Source: Lentzea sp. NBRC 102530
Lineage (GTDB): Bacteria; Actinomycetota; Actinomycetes; Mycobacteriales; Pseudonocardiaceae
Assembly: GCF_030269365.1 (NCBI RefSeq)
Contig: NZ_BSTF01000022.1
Location: 62,001 to 126,000, forward strand
DNA: 64,000 nt
Reading direction: 5' to 3'
This document shows positions 53,854-61,611 of this stretch, piece after piece (within the stretch, counting starts at the first letter, position 1; each line of letters opens with the position of its first letter). The position numbers were made by a program, and so were the translations under genes. The notes below the pieces were generated by a model. It was given only the letters and a program-made list of their open reading frames with translations. It was not told where the DNA came from and searched no databases.

Positions 53854-54737
53854 CAGGACGGGTCCTTTCCGTGCAGCAGCCAGGTGCGGTGCGTGTCGAG
53901 GAACTCGGAGACCTTCTCCCACTGCGGCCAGTGCCCGGCGTCGTCGATGACGTGCAGCCGCGCGTCCGGCAGCCACCCCAGCAGCAGGTCAGCCTCGTCC
54001 AGCCCGCCCGTCGGGTCGTGGCTGGTCCACAGCAGCAACGTCGGCGCGGCCACCTTCCCGACCCACGCCGGATCCCACGCGAAGTCCTTGCGCACCACCG
54101 GGTCCTGCAGCACCAGCGTGTTGGTGATCGCCTGCACGAACCCCGGCCGCGAGTACACCTGGCGACGCAGGTCCACCAGCTCGTCGGTGACCATCTCCTT
54201 GTGGTGGAACAGGAACTCGACCCGCCGCCGCACGGTCTCCTCGCTCGGGTCGAGCACCGCGGCCATCGTGCTGTCCCGCATGCGTCGCATGACCTCGGGC
54301 TTGTTCGCGATGTTGCCCGGCGTGTTCAGCACGAGCCGGTCGACGCGGTCGGGGAAGTGCGCGGCGACCCACGCGACCACCCAGCCGCCCAGCGATTCCC
54401 CGGACAGGTGCGCGCGTTCGACGCCTAATGCGTCCAGCAGTCCCACGAGGTGTTCGGACAGCACGTCGATCGTGTACGGCATGTCCGGCAACGACGACCA
54501 GCCGTGCCCGACCATGTCGTAGGCGGTGACGTGGAAGTCCTCCGCCAGCCCCGCGATGTCGCGTGCGTAGGCCTCCAGGTGGCCGCCGGTGCCGTGCAGC
54601 AGCACCAACTCGGGCCCGGACCCCGCTTGCAGGACCCTGGTGCGCACGGTGTGGCCGCGCACGGGGACGTCGACGTGCCGCACGGTGTGGTCCACATGCG
54701 ACAGTTCGCCCCAGATGCTGACGTGCTCGGGAATCAC
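53853..54737 (-). CDS. Meta-cleavage-product alpha/beta hydrolase (MhpC-like)
   Basis: 294 residues with HGTGGHLEAY, nucleophile elbow GESLGGW, Asp in LLWTSHDPTGG, and His in DDAGHWPQWE. Expected to cleave the C-C bond of the ring-opened dienedioate to 2-hydroxypentadienoate plus an acid. GTG 54737 overlaps the cupin stop; it is upstream of the dioxygenase with a 1-nt-step overlap, so the operon is tightly coupled. Confidence 0.88.
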   Translation of the reverse strand: MIPEHVSIWGELSHVDHTVRHVDVPVRGHTVRTRVLQAGSGPELVLLHGTGGHLEAYARDIAGLAEDFHVTAYDMVGHGWSSLPDMPYTIDVLSEHLVGLLDALGVERAHLSGESLGGWVVAWVAAHFPDRVDRLVLNTPGNIANKPEVMRRMRDSTMAAVLDPSEETVRRRVEFLFHHKEMVTDELVDLRRQVYSRPGFVQAITNTLVLQDPVVRKDFAWDPAWVGKVAAPTLLLWTSHDPTGGLDEADLLLGWLPDARLHVIDDAGHWPQWEKVSEFLDTHRTWLLHGKDPS

Positions 54738-55261
54738 TGTTCCTCCCCTTGTGTGTCGAAACGGGCGCGGGCCTCGTCGAAGGTCGCGAGGCCGGCGCTC
54801 TGCCTGCGCGCGAGCCCGAACAGCGCGAGCAGCCGCGAGTTCTCGATCGTCAGGAACTCGACCGGGTGCTCCGACGAGTCGTTGTAGTGGCGGTGCCAGG
54901 TCCACGGCGGCGTGTAGACGAACGAGCCGGTGGTCCACGACACGGTCTCGCAGGCATCAGGTTCGGCGTGCTGGATCTCGCTGTGGCCGTCGCCGGAGAT
55001 CACGAAGTGCACGGTCTCGTGGTAGTGGCGTTGCATGTCCGAGCTCTCGCCCGGCGGGATGACCTGCCGGAACAGTTCGAACGTCGACGTCGGCAGCTTG
55101 CCGGCGATTCGCAGCGTCGTCGGGTTCGGCACGGCGCCCGGCGGGATCGTCTCCAGTTCGTCGTCGTGCACGACCAACGGCCGCGCGCCGTCAGGACGAA
55201 CGGCGTGCGTGAGCGCCCCGAGGAAGTCGGTCATCGCGAAGTCGGGTCCTGAGGTGGCCAA
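54734..55261 (-). CDS. Cupin-domain protein
   Basis: 175 residues with a single cupin barrel (about 65-150): metal-site pattern HYHETVHFVISG and a second motif TPPWTWHRHYN. Related to gentisate dioxygenase-type cupins but half-length. Its role in the aromatic pathway is not known. TTG 55261 follows GAAAGGG; ATG 55234 is an alternative. It sits between SDR and hydrolase genes in one operon. Confidence 0.78.
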   Translation of the reverse strand: MATSGPDFAMTDFLGALTHAVRPDGARPLVVHDDELETIPPGAVPNPTTLRIAGKLPTSTFELFRQVIPPGESSDMQRHYHETVHFVISGDGHSEIQHAEPDACETVSWTTGSFVYTPPWTWHRHYNDSSEHPVEFLTIENSRLLALFGLARRQSAGLATFDEARARFDTQGEEQ

Positions 55262-55275
55262 CTCGATCGTCCCTT

Positions 55276-56043
55276 TCAGACAGTCTCGGTGCGGCCGCCG
55301 TCGACGGTCAGCACGGTGCCGTTGACGTACGAAGCCTGTGGTGAAGCCAGAAACGCCACGGCGGCGGCGATCTCACTCGGGTCGGCGGCCCGCAGAGCGG
55401 GGATGTCCGCCATGTCCGCGGCCGCGGCGGTGTCGAAGTCCCCGCCCGCCGCTTCCGCCCTGCGCACGAGCACCTCCATCCGGCGCGGGGTCAGCGTCGC
55501 GCCGGGAGCGACGCAGTTGACGGTGACGCCGTCCGCCGCGAACTGCCGTGACGCCAGCTTCATCGCCGACGTCACGGCAGCGCGCAGCACCGTCGACGAC
55601 GCCAAGCCGGGTTGCGGCTGCCGCACGGCCGTCGAGGTGACGGTGACGACCCGGCCGAACCCCCGCCGGGCCATCCGGGGCAGGGCCTCCCGCAGCAACG
55701 CGAGCGGCCCGAGCAGCAGCAGGTCGAGGTCGCGGTGCCACTGCGCGTCCGGCACGTCGAGCAGCGACCCCGGTGACGGCCCACCGGCGTTCACGACCAG
55801 CACGTCGAGCGAGCCGTGCCGGTCGGTGACGTCGCCGACGACCGCGGCGGCCTCGGCCGGGTCGGACAGGTCGCAGACCAGGTGGTCGGCGTCGAGCGCG
55901 GCGGCGGTTTCCTCGAGCGTGGCCTCGGTGCGTCCGGCCAGCACGACGCGGTGCCCGCTCTCGCGCAGCGCCGCGGCCGTCGCCGCCCCGATTCCGCCGG
56001 CGCCGCCGCCGACGAGCGCGACCCGCGTGGTGTTTGCGTCCAT
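55276..56043 (-). CDS. SDR-family oxidoreductase lacking the usual catalytic Tyr
   Basis: 255 residues with Rossmann GGGAGGIG (about 12-19), VVNAGG and C-terminal VNGTVLTVDGG. The expected YxxxK is replaced: a Lys is present (SAMKLASRQ) but Leu/Arg stand where Tyr should be (SSTVLRAAVTSAMK). Some atypical SDRs have this. It probably oxidises or reduces an alcohol/ketone in the catabolic pathway, or works differently. ATG 56043 follows TAGGAG. First gene of the minus-strand operon, divergent from iclR2. Confidence 0.85.
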   Translation of the reverse strand: MDANTTRVALVGGGAGGIGAATAAALRESGHRVVLAGRTEATLEETAAALDADHLVCDLSDPAEAAAVVGDVTDRHGSLDVLVVNAGGPSPGSLLDVPDAQWHRDLDLLLLGPLALLREALPRMARRGFGRVVTVTSTAVRQPQPGLASSTVLRAAVTSAMKLASRQFAADGVTVNCVAPGATLTPRRMEVLVRRAEAAGGDFDTAAAADMADIPALRAADPSEIAAAVAFLASPQASYVNGTVLTVDGGRTETV

Positions 56044-56082
56044 GAGCTCCTACAGTCGCCGTGTGCGAATGGTCGACCAAGG

Positions 56083-56865
56083 ATGAGTCCCAGTCACCGG
56101 GACTCCCAGTCAGGCGAGCCGAGCGGTTCACTCGAACGCGCGGCGGCGATCCTCGACGCGTTCGACGTGACGCACCGCGAACTCGGCCTCGCCGAACTGG
56201 TGCGCAGGTCCGGCCTTCCGCGCTCGACGGTGCACCGCACGGCGGGGCGCATGATCGAGCTCGGCTGGCTCGACAAGCCGGGCGACCGCTACCGGATCAG
56301 CACGGGCCTGTTCAAGCTCTCCAGCCTCGTGCCCGTGCGCCACGAGCTGCGCGAAGCCGTGCTGCCGTTCCTGCAGGACCTCTACGCCGCGGCCCGCGTG
56401 ACGGTGCAGCTCGGCGTGCTGGACGGCACCCGCGTGCTGGTCGTGGACAAGATCACCGGACACCGGCCGATGCCGATGCTCGACCAGGTCGGCGGCGTCA
56501 TCCCGGCGCATTGCTCGGGACTGGGCCGCGCGATGCTCGCCTACTCCGACCCGTCCACTGTGGACGCGGTGATCGCCGCCGGTCTGGAACGCCGCACGCC
56601 GCGCACGATCACCAGCCCGACGACGTTGCGCCGTGAGCTCGCGGCGATCCCGGACCGGGGCTGGGCCTACGACCGCGAGGAGGGCATCGTCGGCATCAGC
56701 TGCATCGCCGCGCCCATCTTCAGCGCGGGTGGCGGGGTTGCGGCGGCGTTGTCGGTGACCGGGCCGAGCGCGGCGGTGCGCCCGGAACGGATCGGCCCGG
56801 CCGTGCGGATGGCTGCCGCGGCGGCGACACGCGCCTACTCGACGCGGCGCTGGGAGTCCCACTAG
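56083..56865 (+). CDS. IclR-family regulator 2
   Basis: 260 residues: winged helix (about 30-85; LAELVRRSGLPRSTVHRTAGRMIELGWL) and IclR effector domain (about 95-255). ATG 56083 precedes the fold; the operator overlaps this start. Divergent from the SDR-cupin-hydrolase-dioxygenase operon; a second operator overlaps its stop and precedes the flavin monooxygenase operon. It likely autoregulates and controls both. Confidence 0.9.
   Translation: MSPSHRDSQSGEPSGSLERAAAILDAFDVTHRELGLAELVRRSGLPRSTVHRTAGRMIELGWLDKPGDRYRISTGLFKLSSLVPVRHELREAVLPFLQDLYAAARVTVQLGVLDGTRVLVVDKITGHRPMPMLDQVGGVIPAHCSGLGRAMLAYSDPSTVDAVIAAGLERRTPRTITSPTTLRRELAAIPDRGWAYDREEGIVGISCIAAPIFSAGGGVAAALSVTGPSAAVRPERIGPAVRMAAAAATRAYSTRRWESH
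56085..56105. promoter_or_regulatory. IclR operator, copy 2
   Basis: GAGTCCC-AGTCACC-GGGACTC, perfect 7-bp arms, in the divergent region and over the start codon of iclR2. Confidence 0.75.
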
Positions 56866-56874
56866 CCGGGACTC
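56854..56874. promoter_or_regulatory. IclR operator, copy 3
   Basis: GAGTCCC-ACTAGCC-GGGACTC; flanking bases extend the arms to 9 bp. Its centre holds the iclR2 stop codon. It is 69 bp upstream of the flavin monooxygenase start. Confidence 0.75.
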
Positions 56875-56942
56875 CCGGTTGGTCGCCGACGCGGGAGCGC
56901 TCCACAGTGTGCTCCGTCACGTCCTCACCGAGGAGGCCCAGG

Positions 56943-58448
56943 ATGCGAGTCGCGATCATCGGCGCCGGAGTCGCCGGCCTGACCACCGCGAAGGTGTTGG
57001 TGCAGGCAGGCCACGAGGTCGAGGTCTTCGACCGGACACCGGACGTCGGCGGCGTGTGGAGCCGCACCCGGCGCTACCCCGGGCTCACCACGCAGAGCCC
57101 CAAGGCCCAGTACTCGTTCTCGGACTTCCCGATGCCGAAGGACCTGCCGGAGTGGCCGACCGGCGCGCAGGTGCAGGCGTACCTGGAGGCCTACACGTGG
57201 CACTTCGGCGTCGACGCGTGCCTGCGTCTCGAAACGACCGTGACGTCCGTGGTGCCCGTCGGCAGCGGTTGGGAACTGACCACGCACACGGGCACGACGT
57301 ACCGCTACGACCGCGTGGTGGTGGCGAACGGCGTGTTCTGTGAACCGCTCGTGCCGGACTTCCCCGGACGTGACGAGTTCGAGGCGGCCGGTGGGCGGGT
57401 GCTCGCCGGCACCGAGTTCCTCGACGTCGAGGAGGCGCGCGGCAAGCACGCGCTCGTCGTCGGGTACGGCAAGTCGGCGTGCGACGTCACGGTGCCGATC
57501 AGCGGGGTCGCCGCGAGCACCGACGTCATCGCGCGGCAGTTGCTGTGGAAGGTGCCACGCAAGATCGGCGGTGTCGTGAACTTCAAGATGCTGCTGCTGA
57601 CGCGCATGGGCGAGGGGCTGTTCCGCTACCGGTGGCTGCGCGGGTTCGAGAAGTTCCTGCACGGCCCGGCGAACGGGGTGCGGCGCTCGATGCTCAACTC
57701 GCTCGGATCGGTGTCGGTGAGGCAGTTCGGGCTCGCGAAGCACGACCTGGTGCCGTCCGGGCAGATGGAAGACATCGTCAAGGGCGCGATCGGCCTGGCC
57801 ACCGAGGGGTTCTTCGAAGGCGTCGAGTCCGGGACGATCCGGGTGCACCGCGACCGGACCATCGCCCGGCTGAAGGCCGGCGGTGCCGAGCTCTCCGACG
57901 GCACGGTGCTGCCCGCGGACCTCGTCGTGTGCGCGACCGGGTTCACGCAAGGCGTGCCGTTCCTGCCGGACGCCGTCCAGGAGCGCCTGTTCGACGAGCG
58001 CGGGAACTTCGTGCTGTACCGGCAGATCCAGCCGATCGGCGTGCCCGGGCTCTACTTCAACGGCTACAACTCGTCGTTCTTCAGCCCGCTCAACGCGGAG
58101 CTGGCGGCGCTGTGGATCGCGGCCGACCTGGTGGGAGCGCTCTCGCTCCCGGACGCCGAGGCGCGCCGGGCGGACGTGGACGCGCAGCTGGCGTTCATGG
58201 ACACCGCGACGAACCGGCACCACTGCCGCGGCACGAAGATCATCCCGTTCTCCCTGAAGAACGCCGACGAGGTGCTCGCCGACCTCGGGTTGCAGATCAG
58301 CCGCGCCACCCGCGCGGCGCACTGGCTCAACCCGGTCGCGCCCTCGGCGTACCGCGAGGTCACGCCCGCACTGCTCGCCCGGCTCAGTCGAAATGAGGTT
58401 GGAGACCATGGAAACCCCAGTGAAGCATCACGTCTACCGCAGCGGTGA
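56943..58448 (+). CDS. NAD(P)H/FAD monooxygenase, FMO/BVMO superfamily
   Basis: 501 residues. FAD motif GAGVAG (about 8-13), GVWSRTRRYPGLTTQSP, NADPH motif GYGKSACD (about 177), and the late CATGFTQGVPF. A consensus Baeyer-Villiger fingerprint is not seen. It could hydroxylate or oxygenate an aromatic/alicyclic substrate. ATG 56943 has AGG next to it. The 3' end overlaps the cupin gene by 41 bp. First gene of an operon under operator copy 3. Confidence 0.83.
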   Translation: MRVAIIGAGVAGLTTAKVLVQAGHEVEVFDRTPDVGGVWSRTRRYPGLTTQSPKAQYSFSDFPMPKDLPEWPTGAQVQAYLEAYTWHFGVDACLRLETTVTSVVPVGSGWELTTHTGTTYRYDRVVVANGVFCEPLVPDFPGRDEFEAAGGRVLAGTEFLDVEEARGKHALVVGYGKSACDVTVPISGVAASTDVIARQLLWKVPRKIGGVVNFKMLLLTRMGEGLFRYRWLRGFEKFLHGPANGVRRSMLNSLGSVSVRQFGLAKHDLVPSGQMEDIVKGAIGLATEGFFEGVESGTIRVHRDRTIARLKAGGAELSDGTVLPADLVVCATGFTQGVPFLPDAVQERLFDERGNFVLYRQIQPIGVPGLYFNGYNSSFFSPLNAELAALWIAADLVGALSLPDAEARRADVDAQLAFMDTATNRHHCRGTKIIPFSLKNADEVLADLGLQISRATRAAHWLNPVAPSAYREVTPALLARLSRNEVGDHGNPSEASRLPQR

Positions 58449-58866
58449 GGGCACGAACGTTGGCGCGATCGGCCTGGGCATCTACACGCGGCTGACCGGA
58501 GCGGACACCAAGGGCGCCTACTCGTTGTTCGAGTACGTCGTGCCGCCGAACCTGGGTGGGCCGCCCACGCACGTCCACTCGCGTGAGGACGAGCTGTTCA
58601 CGTGCGTGCAGGGCCGGGTCGTGGTCGAGCTCGACGGCGAGGAACACGTGCTGGCACAGGGGGATTCGCTGCTGATGCCGCGCGGCGTGCCGCACATGTT
58701 CCACAACCCGTTCGACGAGGAGACGCGGGTGGTGGCCGTCGTGTCGCCGCCCGGGCTGGAGAACTACTACCAGGCGTTGTCCGAGCTGCCGCCGGGGCCG
58801 CGCGACATGAAGCTGGTCGCGGAGATCATGGTGCGGCACGGTCTTTCGCTGCAGCAGAAGCCATGA
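58408..58866 (+). CDS. Cupin-domain protein, quercetinase-like
   Basis: 152 residues with a full cupin core: THVHSREDELFTCVQGRV (metal His/His/Glu) and RGVPHMFHNP. Similar in layout to small quercetin-2,3-dioxygenase-like cupins. ATG 58408 follows GGAGACC. It lies within the end of the monooxygenase gene and overlaps the SnoaL gene (ATGA). Substrate unknown. Confidence 0.8.
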   Translation: METPVKHHVYRSGEGTNVGAIGLGIYTRLTGADTKGAYSLFEYVVPPNLGGPPTHVHSREDELFTCVQGRVVVELDGEEHVLAQGDSLLMPRGVPHMFHNPFDEETRVVAVVSPPGLENYYQALSELPPGPRDMKLVAEIMVRHGLSLQQKP

Positions 58867-59222
58867 CGCGCGCGGACATGGTGCGGCAGATGTGCGCCGC
58901 CGTGGACTCCGGTGACGCCGAGGCGTTCGGCTCCTGGTTCGCCGCTGACGCTCGTTACGTGTTCGGCAACGACGAGCCGTTGATCGGGCGTGACGCGGTG
59001 GTGGCGGCGACCGCCGGTGCCGCCGGGGCGTTGCCGTGGGTGCGGCACGTGGTCGACCAGGTGGCCGAGGTCGGGGACCAGTTGTTCTGCCGGTTCACCA
59101 TCGAGACCGAGGCACGGGACGGGAAGCAGCTCGCGTTGCCGTGCGTGACGGTGATCTGGCTGTCCGGGGACGAGATCGTGGACTACCGCGTGCACATGGA
59201 CATATCGCCCGCACTGGTGTGA
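58863..59222 (+). CDS. SnoaL/NTF2-like protein
   Basis: 119 residues of the NTF2 fold (MVRQMCAAVDSGDAEAFGSWFAADARYVFGN; W-L-S-G-D-E-I-V-D-YRVHMD at the end). Members are small isomerases, cyclases or binding proteins. ATG 58863 overlaps the cupin stop. Last gene of the operon, before a strong terminator. Confidence 0.8.
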   Translation: MTRADMVRQMCAAVDSGDAEAFGSWFAADARYVFGNDEPLIGRDAVVAATAGAAGALPWVRHVVDQVAEVGDQLFCRFTIETEARDGKQLALPCVTVIWLSGDEIVDYRVHMDISPALV

Positions 59223-59224
59223 GT

Positions 59225-59252
59225 GGAGGGGCCCGGTTCGCCGGGCCCCTCC
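59225..59252. terminator. Bidirectional terminator with UUCG tetraloop
   Basis: GGAGGGGCCCGG-TTCG-CCGGGCCCCTCC, a 12-bp perfect stem between convergent genes. Confidence 0.92.
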
Positions 59253-59255
59253 TTC

Positions 59256-61052
59256 TCATGCGGCTCGGACCTGCTGTGCCACCGGCCGGCGGAGGGTGCC
59301 GAGGAACCGCCGGCAGGCCTCGAAGTCGAGCTCGTCGCAGCGCCAGGCGACGTGGCCGTCCGGGCGGATCACGAACAGGGCCTGGGAATCCGGCTCGGTG
59401 AGGCCGTAGTGCTCGAACACCTGCGGCGAGTCGGCCCGGTGCACGCGGTCGTCCGTCCTGCGCTCGACGCGGGCGATCAGGTGGTGGACGACGTCGAGTC
59501 CGGCGAGCGCCTCGGTGTGCGCGCTGATCTCGTCCGTCGTGAGGTGCCTGCGGGACAACGCGACGACGTGCAGCTGGTAGTCCTGGAGCAGGTCGAACAC
59601 CTGCTCGCGGTCGTTGATCCGCGCGTCCGGCACGCGCTGGCCCGCCAGCGGACCCTTGAGCGAGTAGAGCAGCTCGTTGACGTTGAGGGCGCTCGGCCGG
59701 TAGCCGAGGCTGATCTGGCTGAGCCGCTGGAACGACTTGCGGTGCGGGAGCGGCGCCGCCGACATCCGGCCGATCAGGAACGGGCCCGCGGTGTCGCGCA
59801 GCCACGCCTTGGTGCCCCTCAACCCGGCCGCGACGCGGTAGAGGCGGTCGGTGAACTTCAGCAGCCGCACGCCCGCGGGGTGTCGTTCCGCGGAGTAGGT
59901 GTCGAGCAGGTCGACGTCGTCGTTGATCGCGGTGGCGAGCTTCCAGGCGAGGTTGGCGGCGTCGTGCAGGCCGGTGTTCATGCCCTGGCCGCCCGCCGGG
60001 GAGTGGATGTGGGCGGCGTCGCCGACCAGGAACCCCCTGCCCCTGCGGTAGTCGTCGACGCCCTTGAGGTGGACCTGGTAGCGGCTCGTCCAGATCGGCG
60101 CGCTGAGGGTGACGTCGAGGTTCATCGCCTTGCGGAGCTCTTGCTGCAGGTTCTGGAGGTCGAACTCGGCCTTCGGGTCGCCGGAGTCGGTGACCATGAC
60201 CCTGGACGTCTCGGCGCCGCGCAGCGGCAGGAACAGGCCGATGCGCTCGCGGTTCATGAACACCCGGAAGTGCGCGTGGTCGAGCGGCCAGTCGACCTTG
60301 CAGTCGGCGAGCAGGTAGCGCTGGCCGTACCTGTCGCCGTCGAAGCTGATGCCCAACTGCTGCCGGACGGTGCTGTGCGCGCCGTCGGCCCCGACGACGT
60401 ACTGGGCGGTGATGGTGCGTTCGCCGACCTTCGCGGTGACGGCGTCCTCGGTCTGGTGCAGGTGCGTCAGCCTCGTGCCGCGGCGGACCGTGACGCCGTG
60501 CCGCGCGAGGTCCCGCAGCAGCACCTCCTCCACCTCGGACTGCGGGGCCATCAGGATGAACTGGTACGGCGTGGTCGCGGCCCTGGCACGGTCGAAGTCG
60601 AGGCCGCCGACGTGCCTTCCCCTGATGTGGAAGCGGATGCCGGTGGTGACGACGCCGCGTTCGAGGAGTTCGCCGGCCAGCCCGATGCTCCGGAACAGTT
60701 CGATCGTGCGGGCCTGGACGGCGAACGCCCTCGACTCGGTGGCCGGACCGGCGCCGGCGTCGACCACGCACACCTTGACGCCCTGGCGGACCAGCAGCGC
60801 CGCGGTCATCAGGCCGCTCGGGCCGGCGCCGACGACGAGGACGTCGCAGTCGTAGCGCGGCAGCCGTGGTCCCGCGTGTTTCGGCGGGGCGACCGACGGT
60901 TTCGGACGGGTGCGCGACTTGCCCAGGTTGACCGGGAACCCACGGCCCGGACGGGCAGTCACCTGGGGCAACGGGTTGCCGGTGAGCCTGCCCCACATCT
61001 TTCTGGTGAGCAGGAACAGGACAGTGACGAGGGCGAAGATCAGCAGGCCCAC
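59256..61052 (-). CDS. Group A FAD monooxygenase with N-terminal membrane helix (MhpA-like)
   Basis: 598 residues. A membrane segment at 2-17 (GLLIFALVTVLFLLTR) and a basic linker to about 65 precede the monooxygenase: GAGPSG (76-81), DG motif GADGAHSTV, GD motif GDAAHIHSPAGGQGMNTG. A C-terminal thioredoxin-like region is present, as in phenol-hydroxylase/MhpA relatives. Anchoring to the membrane is unusual for this family. GTG 61052 follows GGGGAGG. Candidate hydroxylase producing the catechol cut by the dioxygenase. Confidence 0.87.
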   Translation of the reverse strand: MGLLIFALVTVLFLLTRKMWGRLTGNPLPQVTARPGRGFPVNLGKSRTRPKPSVAPPKHAGPRLPRYDCDVLVVGAGPSGLMTAALLVRQGVKVCVVDAGAGPATESRAFAVQARTIELFRSIGLAGELLERGVVTTGIRFHIRGRHVGGLDFDRARAATTPYQFILMAPQSEVEEVLLRDLARHGVTVRRGTRLTHLHQTEDAVTAKVGERTITAQYVVGADGAHSTVRQQLGISFDGDRYGQRYLLADCKVDWPLDHAHFRVFMNRERIGLFLPLRGAETSRVMVTDSGDPKAEFDLQNLQQELRKAMNLDVTLSAPIWTSRYQVHLKGVDDYRRGRGFLVGDAAHIHSPAGGQGMNTGLHDAANLAWKLATAINDDVDLLDTYSAERHPAGVRLLKFTDRLYRVAAGLRGTKAWLRDTAGPFLIGRMSAAPLPHRKSFQRLSQISLGYRPSALNVNELLYSLKGPLAGQRVPDARINDREQVFDLLQDYQLHVVALSRRHLTTDEISAHTEALAGLDVVHHLIARVERRTDDRVHRADSPQVFEHYGLTEPDSQALFVIRPDGHVAWRCDELDFEACRRFLGTLRRPVAQQVRAA

Positions 61053-61055
61053 GGT

Positions 61056-61418
61056 CTACCTCCCCGCCGGCAGGTCGCTCACCATGCGCAGGAACTGCTG
61101 CACGAGCGGTCCCTCGACCAGTGGCTGGATCGCCCGCACGAACTCCTGCACGTACGGCTCGGCGAGGTGCTTCTCGAGGTCCTGCTTCGACCGGAACACC
61201 TCGTAGACCACGAACTGCCGCCGGTCGGCGCGGTCGCGGTGGACGTGGAACTCGATCGAGCCCTCCTCCGCGCGCAACGGCTCGACCAGTCCGAGGATCA
61301 GCGCCTCGACCTCGTCCTCGTGGCCGGCCCTGGCCTTCGCGAACCCGAGGTGCGCGTACGGGCCCGTCTCGTCGGCGTCCGGCTCGGGCAGGACCGGTGC
61401 TACTCGCGCGTCGCTCAT
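61056..61418 (-). CDS. Antibiotic biosynthesis monooxygenase (ABM)-domain protein
   Basis: 120 residues with an ABM dimeric ferredoxin-like fold (about 22-110; EEGSIEFHVHRDRADRRQFVVYEVFRSKQDLEKHLAEPYV). Such proteins include cofactor-free quinol/anthrone monooxygenases. Three nt separate it from the FAD monooxygenase gene, so they share an operon. ATG 61418 follows AGGAGA. An 18-bp palindrome and an IclR-type operator lie just upstream. Confidence 0.83.
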   Translation of the reverse strand: MSDARVAPVLPEPDADETGPYAHLGFAKARAGHEDEVEALILGLVEPLRAEEGSIEFHVHRDRADRRQFVVYEVFRSKQDLEKHLAEPYVQEFVRAIQPLVEGPLVQQFLRMVSDLPAGR

Positions 61419-61442
61419 CAGCTCTCCTGAGGCTGCTCAACG

Positions 61443-61460
61443 GATGGTGAATTCACCATC
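61443..61460. promoter_or_regulatory. Perfect 18-bp palindrome upstream of the ABM-monooxygenase operon
   Basis: GATGGTGAATTCACCATC, 25 bp before the ABM start. This is the right place and size for a TetR- or MarR-type operator, but no such gene is adjacent. The regulator is unknown. Confidence 0.65.
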
Positions 61461-61488
61461 GCAGTCAGCAAGAGCGCGATCACAGCGC

Positions 61489-61509
61489 GAGTCCCACCGA
61501 GCGGGACCG
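61489..61509. promoter_or_regulatory. IclR operator, copy 4 (imperfect)
   Basis: GAGTCCC-ACCGAGC-GGGACCG matches the left arm fully and five of seven bases on the right. It lies 71 bp before the ABM start. Confidence 0.55.
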
Positions 61510-61537
61510 TCCGGGTGCACGACCGATGTACAAGCGA

Positions 61538-61574
61538 AATGCCGGGCGTCGACAGTGAGTCGACACCCGGCATT
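61538..61574 (-). terminator. Terminator hairpin after pfkA
   Basis: AATGCCGGG-C-GTCGAC ... GTCGAC-A-CCCGGCATT: 15 paired bases with one mismatch and a 5-nt loop, 38 bp after the pfkA stop. Confidence 0.8.
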
Positions 61575-61585
61575 CAGCGAGGCGC

Positions 61586-61600
61586 AATATCCGATATATC
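61586..61600 (-). repeat. 15-bp motif downstream of pfkA
   Basis: On the minus strand GATATATCGGATATT, one base from the consensus GATAYATCGGATATC. It begins 12 bp after the pfkA stop and precedes the hairpin. Confidence 0.7.
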
Positions 61601-61611
61601 AGGCCCGGAGA

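Noticed and set aside
59095..61440. 781-codon frame opposite the FAD monooxygenase and ABM genes
   Set aside because: Low-complexity Arg-rich translation; the real genes have clear motifs and ribosome binding sites.
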